Part shown: positions 44,029-52,577 of the stretch, piece after piece
Position numbering within the stretch: the first letter of the stretch is position 1
Layout of the letters: each line of letters starts with the position of its first letter
Notes under the pieces: model-generated
The model's database searches: none
What the model was told of the DNA's origin: nothing
What the model saw: only the letters and a program-made list of their open reading frames with translations
Assembly (NCBI GenBank): GCA_041916775.1
Contig: JAYRYZ010000022.1
Coordinates: 24,396-88,395 of the forward strand
DNA from: UBA2357 sp041916775
Lineage (GTDB): Bacteria > Pseudomonadota > Gammaproteobacteria > Burkholderiales > Rhodocyclaceae
Direction: 5' to 3'
Length of the DNA: 64,000 nucleotides
Position numbers and translations under genes: made by a program

Positions 44029-44052
44029 CGGCCGCAGCACGCGCTGCGGCCG
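44029..44052 (+). terminator. Hairpin between ahpC and ahpF
   Basis: A perfect 10-base-pair stem, CGGCCGCAGC at 44029-44038 with GCTGCGGCCG at 44043-44052 and loop ACGC, follows the ahpC stop by 12 bases. There is no T-tract, so it probably allows partial read-through, giving more ahpC than ahpF message. Confidence 0.55.
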
Positions 44053-44236
44053 CTGCTCCCGCGCCTTGCGCGCGGGGTGCAGTGGCGAGGCGGTCCATAC
44101 TCACCGGCGTCCTCGCCCCGGCCCCCTCGCCACTGCACCCGACCCCGCTGGCTCCGATGTGTTCATCGAACCCGTTGCAGCCCCCAGAACAACATCCGCA
44201 GAACAACACACCTTCGCCGATTTCAGGAGTTCCGCC

Positions 44237-45823
44237 ATGCTCGACAACAACCTCAAGACTCAGCTCAAGAGCCTTCTCGAACGCATCGACCAGCCGCTCG
44301 AACTCGTCGCCGCACTGGACGATTCGCCCAAGTCGCAGGAGATGCGCGCACTCCTCGATGACGTGGTCACGGCCGGTGCGGGCAAGGTGAGCGTCGTCGA
44401 GCGTGTCGATGCGGACGTGCGCGTGCCCTCGTTCTCGGTGAGCCGCAAGGGTGCGACCATGGGCATCCGCTTCGCCGGGCTGCCGATGGGGCACGAGTTC
44501 ACCTCGCTGGTGCTGGCACTGCTGCAGGCCGGCGGTTACCCGCCCAAGGTGTCGGCCGAGGACATCGACCGCATCCGTGGCCTGGAAGGGAGCTTCGAGT
44601 TCGAGACCTACATCTCGCTCTCCTGCCACAACTGCCCGGACGTGGTGCAGGCGCTGAACCTGATGGCGGTGCTCAACCCCAACATCCGCCACACCATGAT
44701 CGACGGCGCGGTGTTCCAGGCGGAAGTCGAGGCGAAGAACATCATGGCGGTGCCCACGGTGCTGCTCAACGGCGAAGCCTTCGGGTCGGGCCGCATGGAG
44801 CTCGCCGAGATCATCGCCAAGGTCGACACCGGCGCCGCCGCGCGCGACGCGAAGAAGCTCAGCGCCAAGGATGCGTTCGACGTGCTCATCGTCGGCGGTG
44901 GTCCGGCCGGCGCCGCGGCGGCGATCTACGCTGCACGCAAGGGCATCAGCACCGGCATCGTCGCCGAACGCTTCGGCGGCCAGGTGATGGACACGATGGC
45001 GATCGAGAACTTCATCTCGGTGAAGGAAACCGACGGGCCGAAGCTCGTCGCCGGCCTGGAGGCCCATGTGCGCACCTACGATGTGGACATCATGAACCTG
45101 CAACGTGCCGAGGCACTGGTGCCGGCCACCGAGCCGGGCGGGCTTGCCGAGGTGCATCTCGCCAACGGCGCGGTGCTGAAGAGCAAGACGGTGATCCTCG
45201 CCACCGGCGCACGCTGGCGCGAGCTGAACGTGCCGGGCGAGCGAGAGTACCGCGGTCGTGGCGTGGCCTACTGCCCGCACTGCGACGGCCCGCTCTTCAA
45301 GGGCAAGCACGTGGCGGTGGTGGGTGGCGGGAACTCGGGCGTTGAAGCGGCGATCGACCTCGCCGGCATCGTCGGCAAGGTGACCCTGCTCGAGTTCGAC
45401 AGCAAGCTGCGCGCCGACGCGGTGTTGCAGGCCAAGCTGAAGAGCCTGCCCAACGTGACCATCGTCACCAGCGCCCAGACCACCGAGATCACCGGCGACG
45501 GACAGCGCGTGAATGGCCTGAAGTACACCGACCGCAACAACGGCGAGAGCGTCACGGTGGGCCTGGAGGGCGTGTTCATCCAGATCGGTCTGCTGCCCAA
45601 CACCGACTGGCTGAAGGGTACGCTGGAGTTGACCCGTTTCGGCGAGATCGTGGTCGATGCGCGCTGCCACACCTCGGCTCACGGCATCTTCGCCGCGGGC
45701 GACGCGACCACCGTACCTTACAAGCAGATCGTCATCGCCATGGGCGAAGGCTCCAAGGCAGCGCTCTCGGCCTTCGACCACCTCATCCGCACCAGCGTCG
45801 AGCCGGCCCCGGCAACCGCCTGA
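44237..45823 (+). CDS. ahpF: Alkyl hydroperoxide reductase subunit F
   Basis: A 528-residue flavoprotein. The N-terminal double thioredoxin-like domain carries CHNC near residue 133. The FAD-binding (GGGPAGAAAAIYAARKG) and NADH-binding (VVGGGNSGVEAAIDLAG) domains follow, with the active disulfide CPHC near residue 349. It passes electrons from NADH to AhpC. The start at 44237 (MLDNNLK) has AGGAGT upstream. Confidence 0.97.
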   Translation: MLDNNLKTQLKSLLERIDQPLELVAALDDSPKSQEMRALLDDVVTAGAGKVSVVERVDADVRVPSFSVSRKGATMGIRFAGLPMGHEFTSLVLALLQAGGYPPKVSAEDIDRIRGLEGSFEFETYISLSCHNCPDVVQALNLMAVLNPNIRHTMIDGAVFQAEVEAKNIMAVPTVLLNGEAFGSGRMELAEIIAKVDTGAAARDAKKLSAKDAFDVLIVGGGPAGAAAAIYAARKGISTGIVAERFGGQVMDTMAIENFISVKETDGPKLVAGLEAHVRTYDVDIMNLQRAEALVPATEPGGLAEVHLANGAVLKSKTVILATGARWRELNVPGEREYRGRGVAYCPHCDGPLFKGKHVAVVGGGNSGVEAAIDLAGIVGKVTLLEFDSKLRADAVLQAKLKSLPNVTIVTSAQTTEITGDGQRVNGLKYTDRNNGESVTVGLEGVFIQIGLLPNTDWLKGTLELTRFGEIVVDARCHTSAHGIFAAGDATTVPYKQIVIAMGEGSKAALSAFDHLIRTSVEPAPATA

Positions 45824-45844
45824 AGCCGGTTCGCGCGTGAATCG

Positions 45845-46204
45845 TCAGGCCGGCGCGGACAGCTCCAGCCCGGCCATGCGGCGCACCGGCGTCGCCGTGC
45901 GCTGGCGCAGCCGCATCAGGCGACGCGACAGCGTGCTGCCCAGGCGATCCGCCGCGCGGTCGATCGCGACCTTGATGTCGGCCTGTGTGTCGTCGATGAC
46001 GATCTCGGTCATCCCCTCGATCGCGACCTGCACGCGGCAGCGCTTGTCGTTGCCGCCACGCGGTCCGTTCTCGTCCGACAGCCTCACCCGCGCACGCCCG
46101 TTGCGCATGTGCGCCGGCGCCAACGCGTAGCCGAAGCGACGCTCCACGTGCTCGCGCACGTCACTGGTCAGCTCCACGCCGTTCGTCTGCAGTTCGATTC
46201 GCAT
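45845..46204 (-). CDS. HPF/RaiA-family ribosome hibernation factor
   Basis: A 119-residue protein of the ribosome hibernation family: a short N-terminal strand (RIELQTNGVELT), a helix (DVREHVERRFGYAL), then strands with RCRVQVAIEGM and a final helix DIKVAIDRAADRLGSTLSRRL. It is the short form, without the C-terminal dimerising domain of long HPF. The start at 46204 has GGAGA upstream. It faces ahpF convergently. Confidence 0.8.
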   Translation of the reverse strand: MRIELQTNGVELTSDVREHVERRFGYALAPAHMRNGRARVRLSDENGPRGGNDKRCRVQVAIEGMTEIVIDDTQADIKVAIDRAADRLGSTLSRRLMRLRQRTATPVRRMAGLELSAPA

Positions 46205-46284
46205 CGTCGTCTCCATCTGTTGTTAGCGACGGATTCAGTCTAATCCCGCTTCCATACCCGAAAAAATCGAATGATTGAATTCGC

Positions 46285-46305
46285 CGGATCGAGAAATTCG
46301 ATCCG
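46285..46305. repeat. Perfect inverted repeat in the hpf-phoD divergent region
   Basis: CGGATCGA at 46285-46292 and TCGATCCG at 46298-46305 flank GAAAT. It lies about 80 bases before the hibernation factor start and 118 before the phosphatase start, so it could be an operator for either gene. No regulator recognised. Confidence 0.45.
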
Positions 46306-46422
46306 ACGCCCAACATCCTTGCGCAGCGCGGGATGGTGCGACCGACCTCGCACGCGAGGCTCTGCTCGACGCAACAATCGCTAAACTCCGAGGTCTACCG
46401 CCGCTTGTCAGCGCGCCCATTC

Positions 46423-48447
46423 ATGCACACCCCCACGCCCATAGCCCTCCAAACCGACATCGTCCTCGCCGGCCCGATCCTGCGGCGGCTGACGCCCGAG
46501 CGCGTCGTGCTGTGGCTCGCGACGCGCATTGCCGCGCGTGCGCGCCTGGCCCTGCACCGCGCTGACGGCACGACCAGCACGCACTTGCTCGAACCCGGCA
46601 CGCCCGTCTGCCGGCTGCTCTCGGCGGGCGCGGGGTTGCACTACCTGCTGATCGACCTGCCGCTGGCGTCACCGCTCGAACCGGACCGGTGGACGGGCTA
46701 CGAACTCGCCCTGCAGGCGCTCGACACCGCTGACGAGACCCGTTGGCTCGGCTGGCGCGAGTGGGCGCCGGATCTCGCCTACCCCGGGCGTGCAACGCCG
46801 GGATTCATCGTCTGCAGCCGGGTGCGCGCCTTGCTGCACGGCTCCTGCCGCAAACCGCATCATCGCTCGCATGACGCGCTGGTCGCGGCCGACGCGCTGC
46901 TCGCGCGCTGCCTGCATGAGCCGGAAACGGCCCCGCCAGGCCCGGCGTCGGCCGACCAGGGCGCACCCGACACGCCGGCCGAACGCCCCGCCTGGCCTGC
47001 TGCGCTGGTGCTCTCGGGCGACCAGATCTACGCCGACGACGTCGCCGGCCCGATGCTGCGCGCGATCCATGCGCTGATCGACCAGCTCGACCTGCCCACC
47101 GAAGCGCTCGCCGGCGCTGCGGAGGCCGGGCTCGCGGACACGGCAGCACTGCTCGCCCACCCGGCCACCTACTACCGGCGCGAAACACTGCTGCCGAGCC
47201 TGAAGCACAACCGCGCGCTGATCGAGATCCTGTTCGGTGGCGTGGAGAAGCCGGTGTTCACCGCCGACGCCGCCCACAACCACCTGATCAGCCTGGGCGA
47301 GATGCTGGCGATGTACCTCCTGGTATGGTCGCCCGTACCCTGGCAGGGGCTTGCGGTGACGATGCCGGAAGGCCTCGCGCCGCGGGATCGGGCGCGCTAT
47401 GCCGAGGAAGCGCGGGCGCTGGAGGATTTCGTCGCCGGGCTGCCGGCGGTGCGTCGCCTCCTCGCGCACCTGCCGGTGGCGATGATCTTCGACGACCACG
47501 ACATCACCGACGACTGGAACCTCAACCGCGCTTGGGAGGAGACCGCCTACGGCCACCCGTTCTCGAGCCGCGTCATCGGCAACGCTCTCCTCGCCTACCT
47601 GATCAACCAGGCCTGGGGCAACCGGCCGGAGGCCTTCGACGACGCCTTGCTGGACGACATCGCAACAAGCCTCGCAGCACCCGGCGGCACAGCGCACGAC
47701 GACTGCATCCAGGCGCTGCTGCGCTTCGAGCGCTGGCATTACGAATGGCCCACCTCGCCACCGCTGGTGGTGCTCGACACGCGCACGCGCCGCTGGCGCT
47801 CGGAGGGGTCGGCGGAACGCCCGTCGGGCCTCCTCGACTGGGAGGCGATCACCGATCTGCAGCAGACCTTGCGCGGCCAGCCGGCGGTGCTGCTGGTCTC
47901 ACCCGCGCCCATTTTCGGGGTGAAGCTGATCGAGGCCATCCAGCGGGTGTTCACCTGGTTCGGCAAGCCGCTGATGGTGGACGCGGAAAACTGGATGGCC
48001 CACCCGGGTGCGGCGCATGCCATCCTCAACGTGTTCCGACATCCCAGGACACCCGGACACTTCGTGGTGCTGTCGGGCGACGTGCATTACTCGTTCGTCT
48101 ACGACATCGAGTTGCGCGGGCGGGAACACGGGCCGGACATCTGGCAGATCTGCGCAAGCGGTCTCAGGAACACCTTCCCGAACCGGCTGCTGGCGGCACT
48201 CGACCATGCCAACCGCTGGCTGTATTCGCCGCGCTCGCCGCTCAACTGGTTCACCCGTCGTCGTCAAATGCGTGTGATCCCGCGCAAGCCGGAAGGCACG
48301 CCGCACGGCCGGCGGTTGCTCAACGCCGCCTCGATCGGCCTCGTCGAACTCGACGAACAGGGCACGCCGTGGCGCATCCGCAGCCTGCTCGGCGACGGCC
48401 GCTGGGTGAACTACGCGCGCCGCGACGCCGAGTCGCACTGGGACTGA
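46423..48447 (+). CDS. PhoD-like metallophosphatase
   Basis: A 674-residue PhoD-type phosphatase/phosphodiesterase. Metal-binding landmarks are HGSCRKPH near residue 145, LVLSGDQIYADD near 205, MIFDDHDITDDWNLN near 355 and VVLSGDVHYSFVYD near 550. There is no signal peptide, so unlike Tat-exported PhoD it may act in the cytoplasm. It belongs to the large PhoD-like group with a beta-rich N-terminal domain of unknown use. The start at 46423 is chosen as the first ATG where homology begins. Confidence 0.85.
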   Translation: MHTPTPIALQTDIVLAGPILRRLTPERVVLWLATRIAARARLALHRADGTTSTHLLEPGTPVCRLLSAGAGLHYLLIDLPLASPLEPDRWTGYELALQALDTADETRWLGWREWAPDLAYPGRATPGFIVCSRVRALLHGSCRKPHHRSHDALVAADALLARCLHEPETAPPGPASADQGAPDTPAERPAWPAALVLSGDQIYADDVAGPMLRAIHALIDQLDLPTEALAGAAEAGLADTAALLAHPATYYRRETLLPSLKHNRALIEILFGGVEKPVFTADAAHNHLISLGEMLAMYLLVWSPVPWQGLAVTMPEGLAPRDRARYAEEARALEDFVAGLPAVRRLLAHLPVAMIFDDHDITDDWNLNRAWEETAYGHPFSSRVIGNALLAYLINQAWGNRPEAFDDALLDDIATSLAAPGGTAHDDCIQALLRFERWHYEWPTSPPLVVLDTRTRRWRSEGSAERPSGLLDWEAITDLQQTLRGQPAVLLVSPAPIFGVKLIEAIQRVFTWFGKPLMVDAENWMAHPGAAHAILNVFRHPRTPGHFVVLSGDVHYSFVYDIELRGREHGPDIWQICASGLRNTFPNRLLAALDHANRWLYSPRSPLNWFTRRRQMRVIPRKPEGTPHGRRLLNAASIGLVELDEQGTPWRIRSLLGDGRWVNYARRDAESHWD

Positions 48448-48478
48448 CGCGGCGATACGCGCACGTGGCAGCGTGGCT

Positions 48479-49114
48479 TCAGCGGCGGACCGCCTCGAAC
48501 TCGAAGCTCATGTGCACCTCGTCGCCGACGAGATCCCCCTTTAGCGCGTAGGTCATGCCCCACTCGGAGCGCTTCAGGGTCGTCGTCGCGGAAATCCCGA
48601 GCGTGTGCAGGCCATGGCCGAAGGGATAGGCGGCTGCCTTGTTGATGCGCACATCCAGCGTCACCGGACGGGTCTGGCCGAGCAGCGTGAGCATGCCGTC
48701 GAGCTTGCCGCCGGATTCGCTCTCCGGACGATAGGCGCCGGCCTCGAACACCACCTCGGGGTGGGCACGCACATTCAGGAAGTCGCCCTTGCGCAGGTGG
48801 TCGTCGCGCCGCTCGTGGTTGCTGAAGACGCTCGCCGCATCCACCACCACCCGCCCCGACGAGAGCTGGCGCGTGGTCTCGTCATAGACGAATTCGCCGC
48901 GTGCCTTCAGGAACATGCCGATCACGTCGGCGTAGCCCACATGCAACGCGCGAAAGCCGATCGAGAAGTGCTCCGGGTCGATCTCGTAACGCGCGGGCTG
49001 CGCCCATGCGGCGGACACGCCGAAGGCGGTGATGCACGCCAGCGCCGCGGCCTCGAGGCGCACGCCTCGCCAGCCTGAGCGGAAGGATGAAGCAGTCGGT
49101 TCGGGTTCATGCAT
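48479..49114 (-). CDS. YceI-family periplasmic protein
   Basis: A 211-residue protein with a signal peptide (ending SAAWA) and the YceI lipocalin-like fold: YEIDPEHFSIGFRALHVGYADV near residue 43, FLNVRAHPEVVFEA, MLTLLGQTRPVTLDV and LKRSEWGMTYAL. YceI proteins bind polyisoprenoid lipids in the periplasm. The start at 49114 has AGGAG upstream; an ATG at 49129 overlapping the preceding stop (ATGA) is also possible. It follows the CDP-alcohol phosphatidyltransferase gene, so both may act on lipids. Confidence 0.92.
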   Translation of the reverse strand: MHEPEPTASSFRSGWRGVRLEAAALACITAFGVSAAWAQPARYEIDPEHFSIGFRALHVGYADVIGMFLKARGEFVYDETTRQLSSGRVVVDAASVFSNHERRDDHLRKGDFLNVRAHPEVVFEAGAYRPESESGGKLDGMLTLLGQTRPVTLDVRINKAAAYPFGHGLHTLGISATTTLKRSEWGMTYALKGDLVGDEVHMSFEFEAVRR

Positions 49115-49125
49115 GATCGCGCTCC

Positions 49126-49905
49126 TCATCGCCGGGGGTCCGCCGGCCAGTCGAGTTCGGACAAGGACGACATGGAATCGTCCTGCAGCAGGCTGCGCTG
49201 CCACAGCCAGTGGATATCGACCGCGAACGACCAAGCAAGTGCCGCGAGCGCGAGCGCCAGCAAGGGCGCGGCGAGCCCCGCACCCACCACCGGCAGCAGG
49301 CACACCAGCAGCACCGCCACCTGCAGCACGCACACCGCCTTGCGCCGCAGGCTCTCCGGCAGCGGCGCACGTAGCCACGACCACACCGGCATCGCGGCGA
49401 CGAAGGCGTAACGCATCGCGCCGATCGCCACGACCCAGGCCCCCGCCTTGCCGAGCGTCATCATGCACAGGCACAGCACGAGGATGAAGAGCGCGTCGAG
49501 CTCCATGTCGAAGCGTGCGCCGAACTCGGAGGCCGAACCGGTGCGGCGCGCCACCCAGCCGTCGATGCCGTCCAGGCTCAGCGCCAGCAACGCAACGGCG
49601 GCGAACAGCCAGGCGTGGTTCGCGAGCATCTCCGGCACCACCAGCCCGCCGGACACGAAGGCCACCAGCGCGCCGCGCAGCAGCGTCACCCGGTTGGCCG
49701 CACCCAGGCCGATGTGCATGCGCTTCCAGCGCAGCGCGAGCGCGGCGGCCAGGGCGCCATACACGAGGACAGCGGCGAACATGAAGCTCACCGACAGGTC
49801 GAACGCCATGCGCGCACCGGCCAGCAGCGCAAGCAAGGGCAACAGGCCGATGGCGAGTTCGCGGTGCGCCCGCGGCAACCAGCGCAAAATGCGTGGGGAA
49901 AACAT
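49126..49905 (-). CDS. CDP-alcohol phosphatidyltransferase
   Basis: A 259-residue membrane enzyme with six to seven helices. The CDP-alcohol phosphotransferase motif DG-x2-DG-x2-AR-x8-G-x3-D-x3-D is complete at about residues 100-122 (DGIDGWVARR, then GARFDMELD). It would join a CDP-activated lipid or alcohol to an acceptor alcohol in the inner membrane. The acceptor is unknown. It is divergent from the dehydrogenase operon and overlaps or abuts yceI. The start at 49905 (MFSPRILR) begins the homologous region. Confidence 0.9.
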   Translation of the reverse strand: MFSPRILRWLPRAHRELAIGLLPLLALLAGARMAFDLSVSFMFAAVLVYGALAAALALRWKRMHIGLGAANRVTLLRGALVAFVSGGLVVPEMLANHAWLFAAVALLALSLDGIDGWVARRTGSASEFGARFDMELDALFILVLCLCMMTLGKAGAWVVAIGAMRYAFVAAMPVWSWLRAPLPESLRRKAVCVLQVAVLLVCLLPVVGAGLAAPLLALALAALAWSFAVDIHWLWQRSLLQDDSMSSLSELDWPADPRR

Positions 49906-50020
49906 CAAGTGCTCGGACTCCGGTAATCTGTACTGGACGCGCGTTGGACAGCGGCTTGTGCGAAACGTCGCACAGCGCCGGAAATCATGCAATCAGTGTA
50001 ATCCGCAGGGGATGACGATC

Positions 50021-51100
50021 ATGGAACCGATCGTAACAGGCGCCTTCTGGACCGTGGCGCCGGGAGACGGCGAAATCCGTCATGAGGTCCTCGCCGAACC
50101 GGGCGAGGGCGAGGTCCGCATCCGCACGCTCTACAGTGCGATCAGCCGTGGTACCGAGAGCCTGGTGTTCCGCGGCGAGGTGCCGGCGAGCGAGTATGCG
50201 CGCATGCGCGCGCCCTTCCAGGCGGGAGACTTCCCGTTTCCGGTGAAGTACGGCTACGCCAGCGTCGGCATCGTCGAGGCGGGCGACGCCGAGCTCGTCG
50301 GGCGTACCGTGTTCTGCCTCCATCCGCACCAGCAGCACTTCGTGGTGCCGGCCGAGGCGGTGGTGCCGGTGCCCGACCAAACGCCCGCGACACGCGCGGT
50401 GCTCGCGGCCAACCTCGAGACCGCGATCAACGCGGTGTGGGATGCCGCCCCCTCGGTGGGCGACCGCATCACGGTAGTGGGCGCGGGCGTGGTCGGCGCG
50501 CTGGTCGCATGGCTGTGCGCGCGCCTGCCGGGCACGCGAGTGGAGCTTGTGGACGTGGATCTCGCACGCGCCAGCCTCGCGCTCGAACTCGGCTGCATCT
50601 TCCGCGTGCCGGACGCCGCCAGCGCCGACTGCGACCTCGTCATCCACGCCAGCGGCCAGCCCGCCGGGCTGCGCACCGCGCTCAGCCTGGCCGGCCAGGA
50701 GGCCACCGTGCTGGAGCTCAGCTGGTACGGCAGCCGCGAGGTCAGCGTGCCGCTCGGCGAAGCCTTTCATGCGCGCCGGCTGACGCTCAAGTCCAGCCAG
50801 GTCGGCAACCTGCCGCCCGCGCGCACCACGCGCTGGAACCGCCGACGGCGGCTCGCGCTGGCGCTCAACCTGCTCGCCGAGCCCAGCCTCGACGCGCTCA
50901 TCAGCGGCGAGAGCGACTTCGCCGACCTGCCCGCCACCCTGCGCCAGTTGAGCCTCACGCCCAATGGCGCGCTGTGCCACCGCATCCGCTACCCCGATCC
51001 GGCCGCCACGCTCGTCGATGTCGCGAGCACGGACGAGGACGTCCCCGCCGTTTGCGTCGATGAGACGGCGCTGGTCGCACACACCGAACCCCACGACTGA
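50021..51100 (+). CDS. MDR-family (zinc-type) dehydrogenase, catalytic zinc cysteine absent
   Basis: A 359-residue medium-chain dehydrogenase/reductase. The N-terminal catalytic domain has SAISRGTESLVFRGEVP near residue 33, where zinc alcohol dehydrogenases have a GxCGTD cysteine; it is absent here. The Rossmann domain has VVGAGVVGALVAWLC near 153. It resembles the BchC-like and other zinc-less MDR members. First gene of a tightly coupled operon with PTPS-like, glycosyltransferase, methyltransferase and UPF0104 genes. Start at 50021 with AGGGG about 10 bases upstream; an ATG at 50012 is too close to it. Confidence 0.86.
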   Translation: MEPIVTGAFWTVAPGDGEIRHEVLAEPGEGEVRIRTLYSAISRGTESLVFRGEVPASEYARMRAPFQAGDFPFPVKYGYASVGIVEAGDAELVGRTVFCLHPHQQHFVVPAEAVVPVPDQTPATRAVLAANLETAINAVWDAAPSVGDRITVVGAGVVGALVAWLCARLPGTRVELVDVDLARASLALELGCIFRVPDAASADCDLVIHASGQPAGLRTALSLAGQEATVLELSWYGSREVSVPLGEAFHARRLTLKSSQVGNLPPARTTRWNRRRRLALALNLLAEPSLDALISGESDFADLPATLRQLSLTPNGALCHRIRYPDPAATLVDVASTDEDVPAVCVDETALVAHTEPHD

Positions 51101-51111
51101 AAAGGCCCACC

Positions 51112-51510
51112 ATGTACAGCCTCACCGTCCGCGATCATTTCATGATCGCCCACAGCTTCCGCGGCGAAATCTTCGGCCCCGCGCAACGCACCCACGGCGC
51201 CACCTATGTCGTCGACGCCCGCTTCCGGCGCGCCGCACTCGACGCGGACGGCCTCGTGGTCGACATCGGGCTCGCGAGCGAACTCCTCAAGAACACGCTG
51301 GCGGCACTCAACTACCGCAACCTCGACGACGAGCCTGCCTTTGCGGGCCGGAACACCACCACCGAGTTTCTCGCTCGCGAGATCTTCGACCGCCTCGCCA
51401 CGGCCATCCGCGCCGGCGCGCTCGGCGAGGGCGGCAGGGGCGTGGAGGCGCTGGAGGTCACGCTGCACGAATCCCACATCGCCTGGGCGAGCTACGAAGG
51501 CGCGCTGTGA
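51112..51510 (+). CDS. 6-pyruvoyl-tetrahydropterin synthase-like protein, divergent active site
   Basis: A 132-residue T-fold protein of the PTPS/QueD superfamily: VRDHFMIAHSF near residue 10, RTHGATYVVDA near 35, DIGLASELLKNTLAALNYRNLDD, TTTEFLAREIFDRL and a C-terminal LHESHIAW. Normal PTPS/QueD enzymes bind zinc through one histidine plus an HGH pair and use a cysteine four residues before it. Here HGH is HGA and the cysteine position is alanine. The conserved glutamate of the LHES motif remains. It starts 11 bases after the dehydrogenase and overlaps the glycosyltransferase by four bases. A pterin-like substrate is likely, but the chemistry may differ. Confidence 0.85.
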   Translation: MYSLTVRDHFMIAHSFRGEIFGPAQRTHGATYVVDARFRRAALDADGLVVDIGLASELLKNTLAALNYRNLDDEPAFAGRNTTTEFLAREIFDRLATAIRAGALGEGGRGVEALEVTLHESHIAWASYEGAL

Positions 51511-52577
51511 GGCAAGGCTGCGCGCTGGTCGTGCCCGGCGATCCGGCGCAGTTCACCGGCGGCTATGTCTACGATGCCGCAATCGCGTCCGGCCTCGGTG
51601 CGCGCGGCTGGCAGGTGGACGTGCACGGTCTCGCCGGCCGCTTCCCGCTCGCCGACGCCGAGGCCGCGCGCGCTCTGGACGCCTGTCTCGCGGCGCAAGT
51701 CGACGATAGCCACGTCATCGTCGACGGCCTCGCGCTCGGCGGCTTGCCCGACATCGCCGCACGCCACGCCGGCCGCCTGCGCCTCGTCGCGCTCGTCCAC
51801 CATCCGCTGTGCGACGAGACCGGGCTGGACGAGGCCGCGCGTGCCCGGCTGTTCGCCTCGGAGCAGGCCGCGCTGGCGCATTGCCGGCGCATCGTCACCA
51901 CCAGTGCCTTCACCGCGGCGCGGCTCACGATGTTCGCGCTGCCACCCGAGCGCATCCATGTGGTGCCGCCCGGCGTCGTGCCGGCACCGCTTGCGCCGGC
52001 CGATGGCAGCGAAGCCGTGTCGCCGGGCGTGCGCATCCTCTGCGTCGCAAGCCTCACTCCGCGCAAGGGGCAGGATGTGATGGTGCACGCGCTGGCGATG
52101 CTGCGGGCGCTGCGCTGGACGTGCAGCCTGGTCGGCAGCCCGGCGCGTGATCCGGGCTTTGCCGCTGCGGTCGGCGACCTCGTCGTGCACAGCGGGCTTG
52201 CCGAGCGCATCCGGCTGCATGGCGAAGTGGCGCCGCAGGCGCTGTCCGCGCACTTCATGGCGAGCGACGTCTTCGTGCTGCCATCGCACTACGAAGGCCA
52301 CGGCATGGTCATCGACGAGGCGATCGCGCACGGCCTGCCGGTCGTCACCACCTGCGGCGGCGCGCTCCCCCACACCCTGCCCGCCGGGGCGGGCCTCGCG
52401 GTCCCCCCGGGCGACGCAGAAGCGCTCGCCGACGCGCTGCGCCGGGTGATCACCGACACCGCGCTGCGCCAGCAATTGCGCAGCGGCGCACGCAACGCAC
52501 GTGCGCAATTGCTGGCGCAGCGTCGCTGGGAAGACAGCGCAGCGCGCTTCGCAGCCCTGCTTGCGAACACGACATGA
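51507..52577 (+). CDS. GT4-family glycosyltransferase
   Basis: A 356-residue GT-B-fold glycosyltransferase. The N-terminal domain has VVPGDPAQFTGGYVYD near residue 9. The C-terminal nucleotide-sugar domain has LCVASLTPRKGQDVMVHAL near 178 and PSHYEGHGMVIDEAIAHGLPVVTT near 260, with the EX7E-type arrangement of GT4. No membrane helices. The GTG start at 51507 overlaps the previous stop (GTGA), and its stop overlaps the methyltransferase start (ATGA). It would add a sugar to the pathway's product, either a pterin or a lipid. Confidence 0.9.
   Translation: MRQGCALVVPGDPAQFTGGYVYDAAIASGLGARGWQVDVHGLAGRFPLADAEAARALDACLAAQVDDSHVIVDGLALGGLPDIAARHAGRLRLVALVHHPLCDETGLDEAARARLFASEQAALAHCRRIVTTSAFTAARLTMFALPPERIHVVPPGVVPAPLAPADGSEAVSPGVRILCVASLTPRKGQDVMVHALAMLRALRWTCSLVGSPARDPGFAAAVGDLVVHSGLAERIRLHGEVAPQALSAHFMASDVFVLPSHYEGHGMVIDEAIAHGLPVVTTCGGALPHTLPAGAGLAVPPGDAEALADALRRVITDTALRQQLRSGARNARAQLLAQRRWEDSAARFAALLANTT

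Noticed and set aside
43448..45781. Minus-strand frame of 777 codons across ahpC and ahpF
   Set aside because: It is antisense to two well-identified genes and has no recognisable domain.
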